A DNA stretch of 64,000 nucleotides from CAVZTX01 sp963778375 (GTDB taxonomy: Bacteria > Chloroflexota > Ktedonobacteria > Ktedonobacterales > Ktedonobacteraceae), in contig CAVZTX010000014.1 in NCBI GenBank assembly GCA_963778375.1, positions 9,954 to 73,953 of the forward strand. The letters run 5' to 3'. Shown in pieces: positions 8,841 to 18,700 of the stretch. The translations under genes and the position numbers were made by a program. The notes beneath the pieces were generated by a model that was given only the letters and a program-made list of their open reading frames with translations, made no database searches and had not been told where the DNA came from. Each line of letters starts with the position of its first letter. The first letter of the stretch is position 1.

Positions 8841-9707
8841 CTACCTGCGTAGGAGCGGTCTTGCTTCAGCGGGATTATCTCCCGCCTGCTGCAACTTCTC
8901 AATACGAGCAAGCTCCCGTTCTCCACGCTCCACCAATTCCGCCTCCCAGTCCTTCTTATAGGGACGTAGGGTAGAAACCAGCGTACGTGCTACGAGCAAA
9001 TTGCGATACCATTTACAATTCGCTGGCACGATATACCAGGGCGCTTCATCCGTACTGCACTTCGAGAGCGCATCCTCATATGCCTTTTGATAATCGTTCC
9101 AGTATTTGCGCTCAGCCCAATCGGACGCCGAGAGTTTCCAGGCTTTGGTCCTATCCTCCTGGCGAGCCAGCAAGCGTTTCTCCTGCTCCTCGTAGCTGAT
9201 ATGCAGATAGAACTTCAAAATAATCATGTCATTCTGAGCCAGCATATGCTCAAAGTCGTTAATCGCCCCGTATCGTCGTCGCCATACCTTTTCTGGCAGT
9301 AAGTCATGCACACGCACCACCAGCACATCCTCATAGTGGGAGCGATTGAAAATACTGATCATGCCTCTGCCTGGCACAACCCGATGGATCCGCCAGAGGA
9401 AATCATGCACCTGTTCCCGCGTTGTAGGTCCCTTAAACGAACGCACCTCACATCCCAGCGGATTGACCTGTGACATCACATGGCGAATCGTACCATCTTT
9501 CCCACTTGTATCCATCCCTTGCAGCACGATGAGCACGCTGTGATGCTGCGCCGCCGCCAACAACTGCTGTAACTCGCCGAGTTCTGCGCTGAGCTTTTCT
9601 GTCTCTGCTGCTGCCAATGCGCGATCAGTATGCTTATCAACAAAGTCTGGGTCGTAATCCTTCAACTTCACTTTACTGCCTTCATCAACCTTCCACGCGA
9701 GTTGCAT
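8841..9707 (-). CDS. ppk2: Polyphosphate kinase 2 family protein, copy B
   Basis: 288 residues, strongly similar to copy A throughout (tandem duplication). It keeps the canonical motif QGMDTSGKDGTI, the lid segment GRGMISIFNRSHYEDVL and the YWNDYQKAYEDAL...PWYIVPANCKWYRN block. Length and motifs fit the short single-domain PPK2 group that works toward NDP/NTP synthesis, but class cannot be fixed by eye. It is the first gene of the leftward polyphosphate/pyrophosphate operon; its ATG follows AAAGGAGAACC. Confidence 0.88.
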   Translation of the reverse strand: MQLAWKVDEGSKVKLKDYDPDFVDKHTDRALAAAETEKLSAELGELQQLLAAAQHHSVLIVLQGMDTSGKDGTIRHVMSQVNPLGCEVRSFKGPTTREQVHDFLWRIHRVVPGRGMISIFNRSHYEDVLVVRVHDLLPEKVWRRRYGAINDFEHMLAQNDMIILKFYLHISYEEQEKRLLARQEDRTKAWKLSASDWAERKYWNDYQKAYEDALSKCSTDEAPWYIVPANCKWYRNLLVARTLVSTLRPYKKDWEAELVERGERELARIEKLQQAGDNPAEARPLLRR

Positions 9708-9749
9708 AGTGGTTCTCCTTTCGAATTTGTGAGTCTGTCAGATCGAAAG

Positions 9750-9811
9750 CTAAGTGTTCTCTCGCGACAACGTTACGTTCTCATAAAGTGCTTCGAGAGA
9801 TCTGCGGCCAT
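9750..9811 (-). pseudogene. Remnant of a Uma2 gene with the middle deleted
   Basis: The minus strand reads ATGGCCGCAGAT, as at the start of the Uma2 gene at 5462, then continues directly with a near-copy of that gene's last 16 codons (LEALYENVT...RENT, stop). The sequence upstream (to about 9846) also matches the Uma2 promoter region, including AGTGTACCACATG. About 500 bases are missing and the two halves are out of frame, so nothing useful is encoded. Confidence 0.75.
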
Positions 9812-9910
9812 GTGTTCCTCCTTTTGTAAATTAAGTGTACCACATGTGTGTGTCAAAATAGCTTGCCGAGGTGAACAAGATTATCATAAGATAGTTGAAA
9901 GGAGACCTTC

Positions 9911-10471
9911 GTGATACAGTTACCGCACAATGCTGCGCTCATCATTATTGATGTACAAAAAGGCTTTGATGATCCCTCTTGGGGGCGGCGGAATAATATG
10001 AATGCTGAGAAAAACATCGCAAACTTGCTGCACGCGTGGCGGCAAGCTCGGCGGCCTATCTTTCACATTCAGCATCTCTCTCGGAACCCTCACTCGCCCT
10101 TACGGCCTGATTTCTCAGGGAGCGAGATCAAGGATATTGTCCGTCCATACGAGAGCGAACCGGTAATTCAGAAACAGGTCAACAGCGCATTCATTGGGAC
10201 GGATTTAGAAGAGCGGCTCAGACGAGCAGGCATCACTGCACTCATCATTACCGGACTCACAACCAATCACTGCGTCGAGACCACTACACGCATGGCTGGC
10301 AATCTTGGCTTTAATGCCTACCTTGTCTCGGATGCTACAGCGACCTTTGATCGTGCGGGACCCGATGGCGTTCTCCACACCGCTGAGGAGATTCAGACAA
10401 TGACCTTAACGAATCTCCATCAGGAGTTTGCCACGATCGTGACGACGAATGATGTGCTTGGAATGCTTTAA
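9911..10471 (+). CDS. Isochorismatase-like cysteine hydrolase
   Basis: 186 residues of the isochorismatase/nicotinamidase fold, which hydrolyses amides or vinyl ethers through an Asp-Lys-Cys triad. The Asp is in ALIIIDVQKGFDD near residue 14, the Lys probably in VIQKQVNSAFIGT, and the nucleophile Cys in the typical TNHCVETTTRMAGNLGF. Aromatic SWGRRNN after the first Asp is common in this subfamily. Substrate unknown. It is read toward the NCS1 permease gene and overlaps its 3' end by 4 bases. GAAAGGAGACC precedes the GTG start. Confidence 0.85.
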   Translation: MIQLPHNAALIIIDVQKGFDDPSWGRRNNMNAEKNIANLLHAWRQARRPIFHIQHLSRNPHSPLRPDFSGSEIKDIVRPYESEPVIQKQVNSAFIGTDLEERLRRAGITALIITGLTTNHCVETTTRMAGNLGFNAYLVSDATATFDRAGPDGVLHTAEEIQTMTLTNLHQEFATIVTTNDVLGML

Positions 10472-11865
10472 AATGGAGACCTGGTAACCCTTTCAGTTGG
10501 GCTTGCGATACGGGGTCGCATTAGGACGTAGTACAAGATTGCCGCAACTGCTAGCCCGATAATCCATGCAATATCTGCGCCACCCAGGTAAGAGACGAGC
10601 GGGCCGACGAAGAGCGTAGTGTTCACAAAGGGCAGCTCTAATAGGATAGCCACTACATAGGACAGAATAGCTAACCAGTTGACTCGACCATAGATACCGT
10701 TCGGGTCGAAGATTGAGTCGATATCGTACTGCTCGTGGCGGAGGAGATAAAAGTCAACGAGGTTAATGGCGGACCAGGGGATGATGAAGTACAAAAGGAG
10801 CAGGAGGAAGTTGGTATAGTTCTCGATGAAGTTCCCCTGACCAAGCACTGCTACGACCGTAGCAACAATGGCCGCTGCCAGCACGAAGCCGAGTCGACTG
10901 CCTAGACTTGTGCGGAGGCGCGGCGGTGCGTTAATGGTCGTCGTTGTCGTCAAGAATATTCCATAGAGGTTCAGTACGTTGGCCGCGATGATGCCGAGAA
11001 TAACCAGGAAGTAGAAAATGCCGCCAAGTCCAGACCCGGCCTGCTCTACAATATAGCGGACTGAGTTATCCTCGAAGCGAGAACCTGCAACGGCGACGGC
11101 AATGCTGCCGAGGACCATCATCCAGATGGAGCTAATCACCGAACCTGCGTAGGTCCACCAGAACGGCACGCTAATGGATGTTCGGCGCGGCAGGTAGCGC
11201 GAGTAGTCCGCGACGTAGGGACCATAGGTAAACTGCCACGTCGCTATAATAGACACAACGAGCAGAAATGTGCCGAACGAGAAAGATGAGGTTGAGTGTG
11301 TGCTCCCGACAGGATTACCCGTGAGGAGGCGAATGGTGAGATATACGAAGCCCACCAGGAAGAGGATGCTGACGATCCCTTCATAGCGGTGGATCATGTC
11401 GTAGCCAAACACAGCGAGGACTGTACAGACTGCCGATACGATGATGATCGACGGGGTAACCGGTAAACCTGTCCAGGCAGATAGGGCTTGTCCGCCAAGC
11501 ACTGCACTACTCGCAAAGAAGCCCAGGTACATGATGATGACGAGCACAAGGGGCAATATCGCTCCATAGAAGCCGAACTGCGCCCGGCTCTGGATCATCT
11601 GTGGAACTCCCATTGTCGGCCCTTGAGCCGAGTGCAGCGCCATGAAGATGCCGCCCAGAAGATTACCGACCACGATAGCTACAAGCGCCCAGATAAGAGG
11701 CAGTCCAATGATTACTGCGAGTGCGCCAGTCACTACAGTCGTTACTTGCATGTTCGCTGAAAACCAGAGCGTAAACAGGCTAAATGCCGTCCCGTGCCGT
11801 TCGGACTCAGGGATGTAGTCAATGGAGTGATGTTCAACTACGAAGGTTCGGGCTTCTTTTGCCAT
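10468..11865 (-). CDS. NCS1-family nucleobase/cytosine permease
   Basis: 465-residue membrane transporter with about twelve hydrophobic helices, of the nucleobase:cation symporter-1 family (uptake of cytosine, purines, hydantoins or related compounds). Family features: the N-terminal SIDYIPESERHG followed by TLWFSANMQVTTVVTG, the helix 1 region of NCS1 proteins, then LHSAQGPTMGVPQMIQSRAQFG. The start is the ATG after a strong AAGGAGGTT; in-frame codons up to 12030 add 55 residues that look unrelated. The neighbouring amidase-like hydrolase hints that the imported compound may be an amide or cyclic ureide, but this is inference. Confidence 0.85.
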   Translation of the reverse strand: MAKEARTFVVEHHSIDYIPESERHGTAFSLFTLWFSANMQVTTVVTGALAVIIGLPLIWALVAIVVGNLLGGIFMALHSAQGPTMGVPQMIQSRAQFGFYGAILPLVLVIIMYLGFFASSAVLGGQALSAWTGLPVTPSIIIVSAVCTVLAVFGYDMIHRYEGIVSILFLVGFVYLTIRLLTGNPVGSTHSTSSFSFGTFLLVVSIIATWQFTYGPYVADYSRYLPRRTSISVPFWWTYAGSVISSIWMMVLGSIAVAVAGSRFEDNSVRYIVEQAGSGLGGIFYFLVILGIIAANVLNLYGIFLTTTTTINAPPRLRTSLGSRLGFVLAAAIVATVVAVLGQGNFIENYTNFLLLLLYFIIPWSAINLVDFYLLRHEQYDIDSIFDPNGIYGRVNWLAILSYVVAILLELPFVNTTLFVGPLVSYLGGADIAWIIGLAVAAILYYVLMRPRIASPTERVTRSPF

Positions 11866-12080
11866 TGGGTAACCTCCTTGCTTGTGGAGATAGCGCAGTG
11901 TCGCCACGATGACGCTTGCTGCTTTGGTGGACATACTACCTCTATTCAATAGAGTAATTGAGAAAGCAGGCGGTGTCAAGCCCATTGTCTGCAAAGGGTT
12001 AGCATGGTAGGATGAACATGAACGCTTCATTGCCCATGAAGCATCTATAGCGGCAGACGGTGAAGAAAGGAGTATGCATA

Positions 12081-13253
12081 ATGACGGGTACTGATTCTTC
12101 TCCTCTTGAGTCTATGCGGGTTGACCAGGTTGGTAGCCTTTTGCGGCCACTTTTTCTGAAGGATATGTTCGTTCAGCATGAGCAGGGATCTGTCAGCGAT
12201 GAGGTCTTGATCCAGGCACAGGATGAGGCGATTCGCCAGGTGATTGCCAAACAGGACGAGCATTATCTGCCTATCGTCACAGATGGAGAGTTTCGGCGCA
12301 TCAACTTCATGGCCAGCTTCGCCAATGTAGCAGGCTACGAGCTATGGAAAAGCCATTGGCAACGATTACCCTCTCCCGATGAACAAGCTTTCGTCAATTC
12401 AGCAGAGCAACGACAGGAACGAGAGGAAAAGGGAGGCCGAGGCCGTGATCCTATGCACTCAGTGCGCCAGCCCGCCACACAACGACTACAACTGTTGAGC
12501 AACCAGCCCCTGGAGGAATTTCGTTTTGCTCAGCGGCTCACAACTACCCCCGTCAAGGTGACCTTGATTGGTCCTGACCGCATCACTCAACGCTTCGCAT
12601 ATGAAGAGTCACAAGCCTTCTACACGGGCGTTGAGGAGTTTGTCGCCGATGTCGTCGCTATCGAGCGCCAGATGATCGCCGAATTAGTCCAGGCAGGGTG
12701 CAGGTATATTCAAATCGACGAACCGGGGTATACTGCCTATATTGACGAGCATGAGCAACAAGAGATGCGAGCGCGAGGCGAGGACCCGGCTACTACTATG
12801 GAGCGATCGATCCAGGCGGATAATGCAGTGATTGCATCCTTTCCTCACATTACATTCGGCGTGCATATCTGCCGGGGTAATCGACGCAGCTATTGGTTGC
12901 GAGAGGGCGCTTACGATGCTATAGCAGAGCAATTATTCAATAAATTGAATCACCACCGTTTCCTACTCGAATACGATACTGAACGGGCAGGAACGTTCGA
13001 ACCATTACGTTTCGTCCCGAAGGGCAAAATTGTGGTGCTTGGCCTGATTACAACGAAGACTGGGCGTATCGAAACAGTGGATGAACTTCTGCGGCGTATC
13101 GAAGAAGCGAGCCACTACATCTCCATCGACCAGCTTGCCCTCAGTCCACAGTGTGGATTCGCGTCTGAAATAGGCGGGAATTTGTTGAGTGAAGAGGATC
13201 AATGGCGCAAGCTAGATGTGATGATCGAAACGGCGGCACATGTCTGGGGCTGA
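12081..13253 (+). CDS. MetE-like cobalamin-independent methyltransferase family protein
   Basis: 390 residues resembling the C-terminal catalytic half of MetE. It would use a zinc-activated thiol for methyl or related group transfer; the true substrate may differ from homocysteine because the folate-binding N-terminal half is absent. Visible features: VDQVGSLLRP at the start, ITDGEFRR-like TDGEFRRINF, QIDEPGYTAY, the zinc ligands in GVHICRGN (His and Cys), and SPQCGFAS with the second cysteine. The start is the ATG after AAAGGAG, not the GTG at 12060. Epoxyalkane:coenzyme M transferase-like proteins share this layout. Confidence 0.8.
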   Translation: MTGTDSSPLESMRVDQVGSLLRPLFLKDMFVQHEQGSVSDEVLIQAQDEAIRQVIAKQDEHYLPIVTDGEFRRINFMASFANVAGYELWKSHWQRLPSPDEQAFVNSAEQRQEREEKGGRGRDPMHSVRQPATQRLQLLSNQPLEEFRFAQRLTTTPVKVTLIGPDRITQRFAYEESQAFYTGVEEFVADVVAIERQMIAELVQAGCRYIQIDEPGYTAYIDEHEQQEMRARGEDPATTMERSIQADNAVIASFPHITFGVHICRGNRRSYWLREGAYDAIAEQLFNKLNHHRFLLEYDTERAGTFEPLRFVPKGKIVVLGLITTKTGRIETVDELLRRIEEASHYISIDQLALSPQCGFASEIGGNLLSEEDQWRKLDVMIETAAHVWG

Positions 13254-13263
13254 ACCAACGAGA

Positions 13264-13300
13264 GAGCATAGTTAGCATGATATTATGACTAACCACGCTC
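13264..13300. terminator. Hairpin between convergent genes
   Basis: GAGCATAGTTAG at 13264-13275 pairs with CTAACCACGCTC at 13289-13300 (10 of 12 positions). It sits 10 bases after the MetE-like stop and before the convergent aminoacylase stop, so it could serve both. There is no long T run. Confidence 0.45.
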
Positions 13301-13350
13301 TATCAGGGTTGTGTTGCCCAGAGATAATTCCGTCCTTGTGCCGGTTAGGA

Positions 13351-14998
13351 TTAATTGTTATGGCGATCTCCTCTCACTACCCGACCAGGTGTGGCACGCG
13401 TGTGCTGACCGTTCCGAATCACACGCGTCCCATTCACCCACACGTCACGAATACCTGTTGAGAGTTGATGAGCGTTTTCAAAGGTGGCTTGATCAGCAAT
13501 GGTTTCGGGATCGAAAAGCACTACATCGGCATAGCAACCAGGACGGAGCAGACCTCGATCTTGCAGTCCAAGTCGTGCGGCTACGGCTCCGCTCATCTTG
13601 CGAATCGCGTCTTCCAATGTCAATAGTTTTTCCTCGCGGACGTACTTTGCCAGTACACGAGGATAGGTTCCATACTCACGCGGGTGCGTTGGTCCCAGTT
13701 CTCTTGCCCAGGCGGGATCTACGCCGCCCGCATCGGTCGAAATCTTTACCCATGGCTGGCGTAGACCCCAGAGCAACGTTCGAATCGTCCATAGCAAAGT
13801 AGATGGTGAAGATACGGTGCTGTTCAGAGAGCAGCAAGCCAATTACGGTGTCGAGCCAGTCCTGACCTCGCATTGATGCAATTTCTGAGAGACGCTTACC
13901 TGCGTACTGGAGATTTTCAGGTCGCTCAAAACCAACAGGCATGACACCTTCTGGTCCAATACCATTCGCCAGTGACTCCCATTCGTCTGAAGGAGTAAGC
14001 ACTTCGGCACGGATGCGCTCCTGTACGGTCGGATCGGCCAGCGTCTGGAAATATGTACCACCCTGGGCTACCCAGGTGGGGAGCACTGAGTCCAGGCCCG
14101 TGCCAGAGGCAGCATAGGGGTACATGTCGGCGGTTACATCTACACCCGCGTCGCGTGCTGTCTGGATACGTGCGATAGCCTCGGACATCTTGTACCAGTT
14201 CTGCCTGCCCGACGCCTTAAGGTGATAGATCTCAACGGGCAAGTGCGCCTGCCGACCAATCTCTATCGCCTCGTCGATTGCCTCTAACAGACGGTCGCCC
14301 TCTGATCGCATATGGGTGACGTAGATGCCGCCGTATTTGCCTGCCACTTTTGCGATTTCGATTAGTTCCTGGGTGGAGGTGTATGTATCGGGTGGGTAGA
14401 TGAGGGCATAGGCAACGCCAAAGGCTCCATCTTCCATGGCCGAGGCCATGACGCGCCGCATCGTCTCAAGTTCTTCGGGAGTGGGTGCGCCCATCTCTAG
14501 CCCTTTGGCATACTCCCGTAGCGTCCCGCCGCCCAGGAACGAGCCGATATTGGGCGAAACACCGCGCTCGCCTAAAGCTCTCAGCCAATCGCCGAAGCGC
14601 GTCCAGCCCTTCGCCCGCTCGATCCACTCCCCAATGAGTACACGTTGCTTTTGAGGCAGGTCGAGGAAGGCATCCTGAATGCGACCGCCAGCCGGCGCTG
14701 GAGTCCATCCCTCGCCCATAATCTCGGTTGTGACTCCCTGTGTAATCTTGGAGAGGTCTTGGGGATCCTTCATCAGCGGAAGATGTGAGTGGCTGAGGAT
14801 ATCGATGAAGCCGGGGCAAACTACCATCCCCTCCGCGTTCACTACCTCGCGTGCCGCCTCGGCAGGAATGCTTTGCGGTGGAGCGATATCCAGTATACGA
14901 TCAGCAGAGATGGCGATATCCCCATAAAACCAGGGATTTCCTGTGCCATCAACGACCTTTGCGCCTCGAATCAGCACGTCAATACTGCCTGTTGTCAT
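13351..14998 (-). pseudogene. N-acyl-D-amino-acid deacylase (D-aminoacylase), frameshifted
   Basis: Amidohydrolase-superfamily enzyme that would remove acyl groups from N-acyl-D-amino acids. The first frame (14998 down to about 13785) has DVLIRGAKVVDGTGNPW, PGFIDILSHSHLPL (metal HxH), the YVTHMRSEGDRLLEA histidine and YHLKASGRQNW. The protein then continues in another frame: LLWGLRQPWVKISTDAGG (metal Asp), HPREYGTYPRVLAKYV and the C-terminal beta-sandwich return PGCYADVVLFDPETI. The frames meet near 13780-13795; one extra base explains the switch. Without correction the first frame ends at 13676 after an unrelated basic tail and lacks the essential Asp. Decay and sequencing error remain equally possible. 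Confidence 0.8.
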
Positions 14999-15201
14999 GT
15001 ATGTGCCCCTCGCTTTCGTAGTTCATATAATGAAGTACTCCACAAGATACATGGTAACATATGCAATCATACAATGTAGCTAAAATCCCTTTTGAAAAAT
15101 TTTGAAATTGTTGAGAGAAGCGATGGTCCAACCGAGTCCGCGTGTATCCTTTTGCTGAGTAACTATGCTTACTTGTTTGAAGCGTTGTGGCGGTCCTGAC
15201 T

Positions 15202-15435
15202 GGGACATCGGGACATTTGCGACAAGAACTTTCCGAATGTCTTGTTTCCGATGAGTATATGTTTGCTTGCTCCGGGACATTGGGAGCATTTGAGAAAATA
15301 TATTTTTGGATGGTATGTTTGGTGGGAATATATGCTTGCTTGCTTTGGGACATTGGGACATTCGATGATGAAATTTTGGATGGTGAGCTCGTCTGTGAAG
15401 GTGGGAGATAGAAGATGGAGGGAGAATTGGGACAT
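15202..15435. repeat. Degenerate tandem repeat of about 72 bases with GGGACATTGGGACAT cores
   Basis: Cores occur at 15202-15216, 15274-15289 and 15348-15362, with a partial one at 15428-15435, at a spacing of 72-80 bases. Copies two and three also share TATGYTTGCTTGCT before and TTTTGGATGGT after the core. The whole 14999-15719 interval between the aminoacylase and the BNR gene shows no believable gene; open frames here have no family resemblance. Promoters for both flanking genes must lie in it, but I cannot place them. Confidence 0.55.
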
Positions 15436-15719
15436 TGTAGTTCGCTCCTGAAGAAGGGAGAGGTAGTCGGCTGAGAACCACGGGACGGCGAGGTTCGCTT
15501 TGTTATTTTTAGTATACGATGAAGCAAGCGGGCTGTCAAGAGGTACAGAATACACGCAGAGGGATGGAGATGGAGAGTCACGATAGCTGAATACGCAAAG
15601 ATGAGGAACTGGGATGCATATGTGTGATAGACTGTATGAGAGAAGGCCCAATACTTTCCCCAGTACCGCGAGAGCTTGTACTCGCGGCAACGTCTATATC
15701 TAGAAATGGATAGTGCGTT

Positions 15720-18700
15720 ATGACAAATGACAACGATTCAGTGAAATCCCACGCATCTAACGGTACATCTCCTCAGACCATTGATCCCAGCTTACTCTCG
15801 TCCCTCGAATGGCGCTGTATCGGCCCATATCGTGGCGGGCGAGTGGTAGCCGTAGCGGGCGATCCGGTTCATTCGCAGGTTTTCTATTTTGGTTCGACGG
15901 GCGGCGGCGTCTGGAAAACGACGGATGGCGGCATTCTCTGGGAGAACGTGTCCGATGGTTATTTTAAGCGTGCCTCCGTGGGGGCGATTGCCGTTTCACA
16001 GTCCGACCCGAACGTGATCTATGTTGGCATGGGCGAGAGTACCATTCGTAGCAATGTCTCACATGGGGACGGCGTGTATCGCTCAACCGATGGCGGAAAG
16101 ACATGGGCGCATCTTGGCCTGGCAGACACACGCAATATTGCCAAAGTGCGCATCCATCCTTCCAATCCTAACCTGGTATATGTAGCTGCGCTTGGCCACG
16201 CTCACGGGCCGAATGCAGAACGCGGCGTATTTCGCACAACAGATGGCGGTAAAAACTGGGAGCGCATCCTGTTCCGCAGCGAAAAAACCGGGGCGATTGA
16301 TCTCTCGATGGATCCTCACAATCCGCGCACACTCTATGCTGCCTTCTGGGAGGCGCAGCGCAAACCCTATACGCTGGTAAGCGGCGGCGAGGAGTGCGGG
16401 CTTTTCAAATCAACGGATGGCGGCGACACTTGGAAAGAGATTACGCGCAATCCAGGACTACCGCAGGGCATGCTTGGCAAAATTGGCGTCGCGGTTTCTC
16501 CCGCACAAACAGATCGTGTCTGGGCGATCATTGATGCTGAGGATGGGGCTATCTTCTGTTCAGATGATGGGGGTGAACACTGGGAGCGGCGATGTGAAGA
16601 TCGCAATATAAGGGCCCGTCCCTGGTACTACATGCACATCATTCCCGATCCCCAAGACCCTGAGACGATCTGGGCATTGAATGTGCAGGCGTGGAAATCC
16701 ATCGATGGCGGACGCACCTTCTCAGAGGTACAGATACCACATGGAGATCACCATGACATGTGGATCGATCCGCTCAATCCGCAGCGTATGATCGAGGGCA
16801 ATGATGGCGGCGCATGTGTCTCATTCGTTGGCAGCGCAAGCTGGTCCTCGATCTATAACCAGCCAACAGCCGAGTTTTACCATGTGATTACCGACAACCA
16901 GTTTCCGTACCGAGTTTATGGCGCTCAGCAGGATAACTCCACGATCTGTATACCGAGTCGCTCACATGTCGCGGGTATTGTCAATGCTGAGGCATACGAG
17001 GTTGGTGGCGGCGAAAGCGGCTATATCGCCGTTCGTCCCGATGACCCGAATATCGTCTACGCGGGCAACTACCAGGGATTTCTGACGCGCTACGACCACC
17101 GCACGTACCATGAACATATTATCAATGTCTGGCCTGAGCCAGCAACGGGCTGGGGCGCGAAGGACCAGAAATATCGCTTCAAGTGGACATCGCCCACGCT
17201 ACTCTCACCACATAATCCGAATGTGCTGTATACGGCGGGCAATTACGTCTTCCGTTCGACGGATGAAGGCAATAGTTGGGAAGTGATCAGTCCCGATCTC
17301 ACGCGCAATGACATCACTAAGCAAGAGGCATCAGGTGGGCCACCGACCAAAGACAATACGGGTGCAGAATACTATTGCACCATCTTTACCTTTGCCGAGT
17401 CTCCGATCACACCCGGACTGTTCTGGGCTGGCTCCGATGATGGTCTGGTACACATTTCACGTGATGGCGGCACATCCTGGCAGAACGTCACACCAGAGGA
17501 TTTGCCTGAGTGGGCATTAATCAGCATTATCGAGCCTTCGCCGCATGATCCTGCTGTTGCCTATATGGCGGCGACGCGCTACCAATGGGACGACTTCTTG
17601 CCATACCTGTACAAAACGGATGACTACGGAGCGACCTGGACGAAGATTGTAACCGGAATTGCCGAGAACGATTTCACACGTGTCATCCGTGAAGACCCGG
17701 TTCGTCGAGGATTGCTCTATGCAGGAACCGAGACAGGGATTCACGTCTCGTTCGATGATGGGGATCACTGGCAATCGCTCTCGTTAAACCTGCCCGCTGT
17801 ACCAATCCACGACATTGTCGTCAAAGATAGCGATCTCGTCGTGGCGACGCATGGGCGCTCGTTCTGGATTCTGGACGATACCACACCGCTGCGGGAAGCG
17901 AACGAGGAGGTACAGCTAAGCAGGGCGGGGGCCAGCCCCACCCCTACAGACGAAGAGGCACAGAAGCCTCCAGCGTTTCTTTTCAAGCCGCGTACCACTA
18001 CGCGCTTTATGGTGAATTATGGCTACAGCCGTGCAGCGCTTTCCGGTAATTTTTTCCGCGATTCAGACAACACACAAATTGTGTCACGGCGCGAAGAGCG
18101 TCCAGGGAATATAACGCTAGAGCGTCCTCTCAATGCCGGGCAGAACCCGCCGGATGGCGTCATCGTCTACTACACGCTTGCGAGCAAACCAGAAGGTGAG
18201 GTCAAGCTTACCTTCCTCGATGAGCAGGGCAACGAAATCAAGTCCTTCGCCAGTAAAACTGAGCGCAAACCTTCAGCCGACCCCACCGACGAGGAAGAGG
18301 AGCAAGAGAAAAAGGAACCCTACGCTCCTAAGGAGGCCGGACTTAATCGATTCATCTGGAATATGCGCTACCCTGATCCCAGGAAGGTTGATGGTTATGT
18401 TGCTTCTGAAGGTGTCTTGTCTGGTCCCCCTGTAGCACCCGGCACGTACCGGGTACAATTGACCGTTGGGGATTCGACGCTGGTTGAAACGTTTGAAGTG
18501 CGACAGGACCCGCGGGTTAGCTCAACACGCGAAGATCTGGAGGAACAGCTTGCACTACATCTCAAGATTCGGGATAAGCTGTCGGAGACACATGATGCTA
18601 TCAATACGTTGAGGAATGTGCGCCACCAAATCGATGATTGGCTGAAACGTACACAGGAACAGTCCATCTCTGAGGAGTTGACGCGCGTGGGCAAGTCCGC

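Noticed and set aside
13311..13802. 163-residue plus-strand open frame across the D-aminoacylase
   Set aside because: It overlaps the well-matched aminoacylase C-terminus on the opposite strand and is rich in random Arg/His.
15080..15690. Several open frames in the 14999-15719 spacer
   Set aside because: They are low in complexity, follow the GGGACAT tandem repeat and lack ribosome sites.
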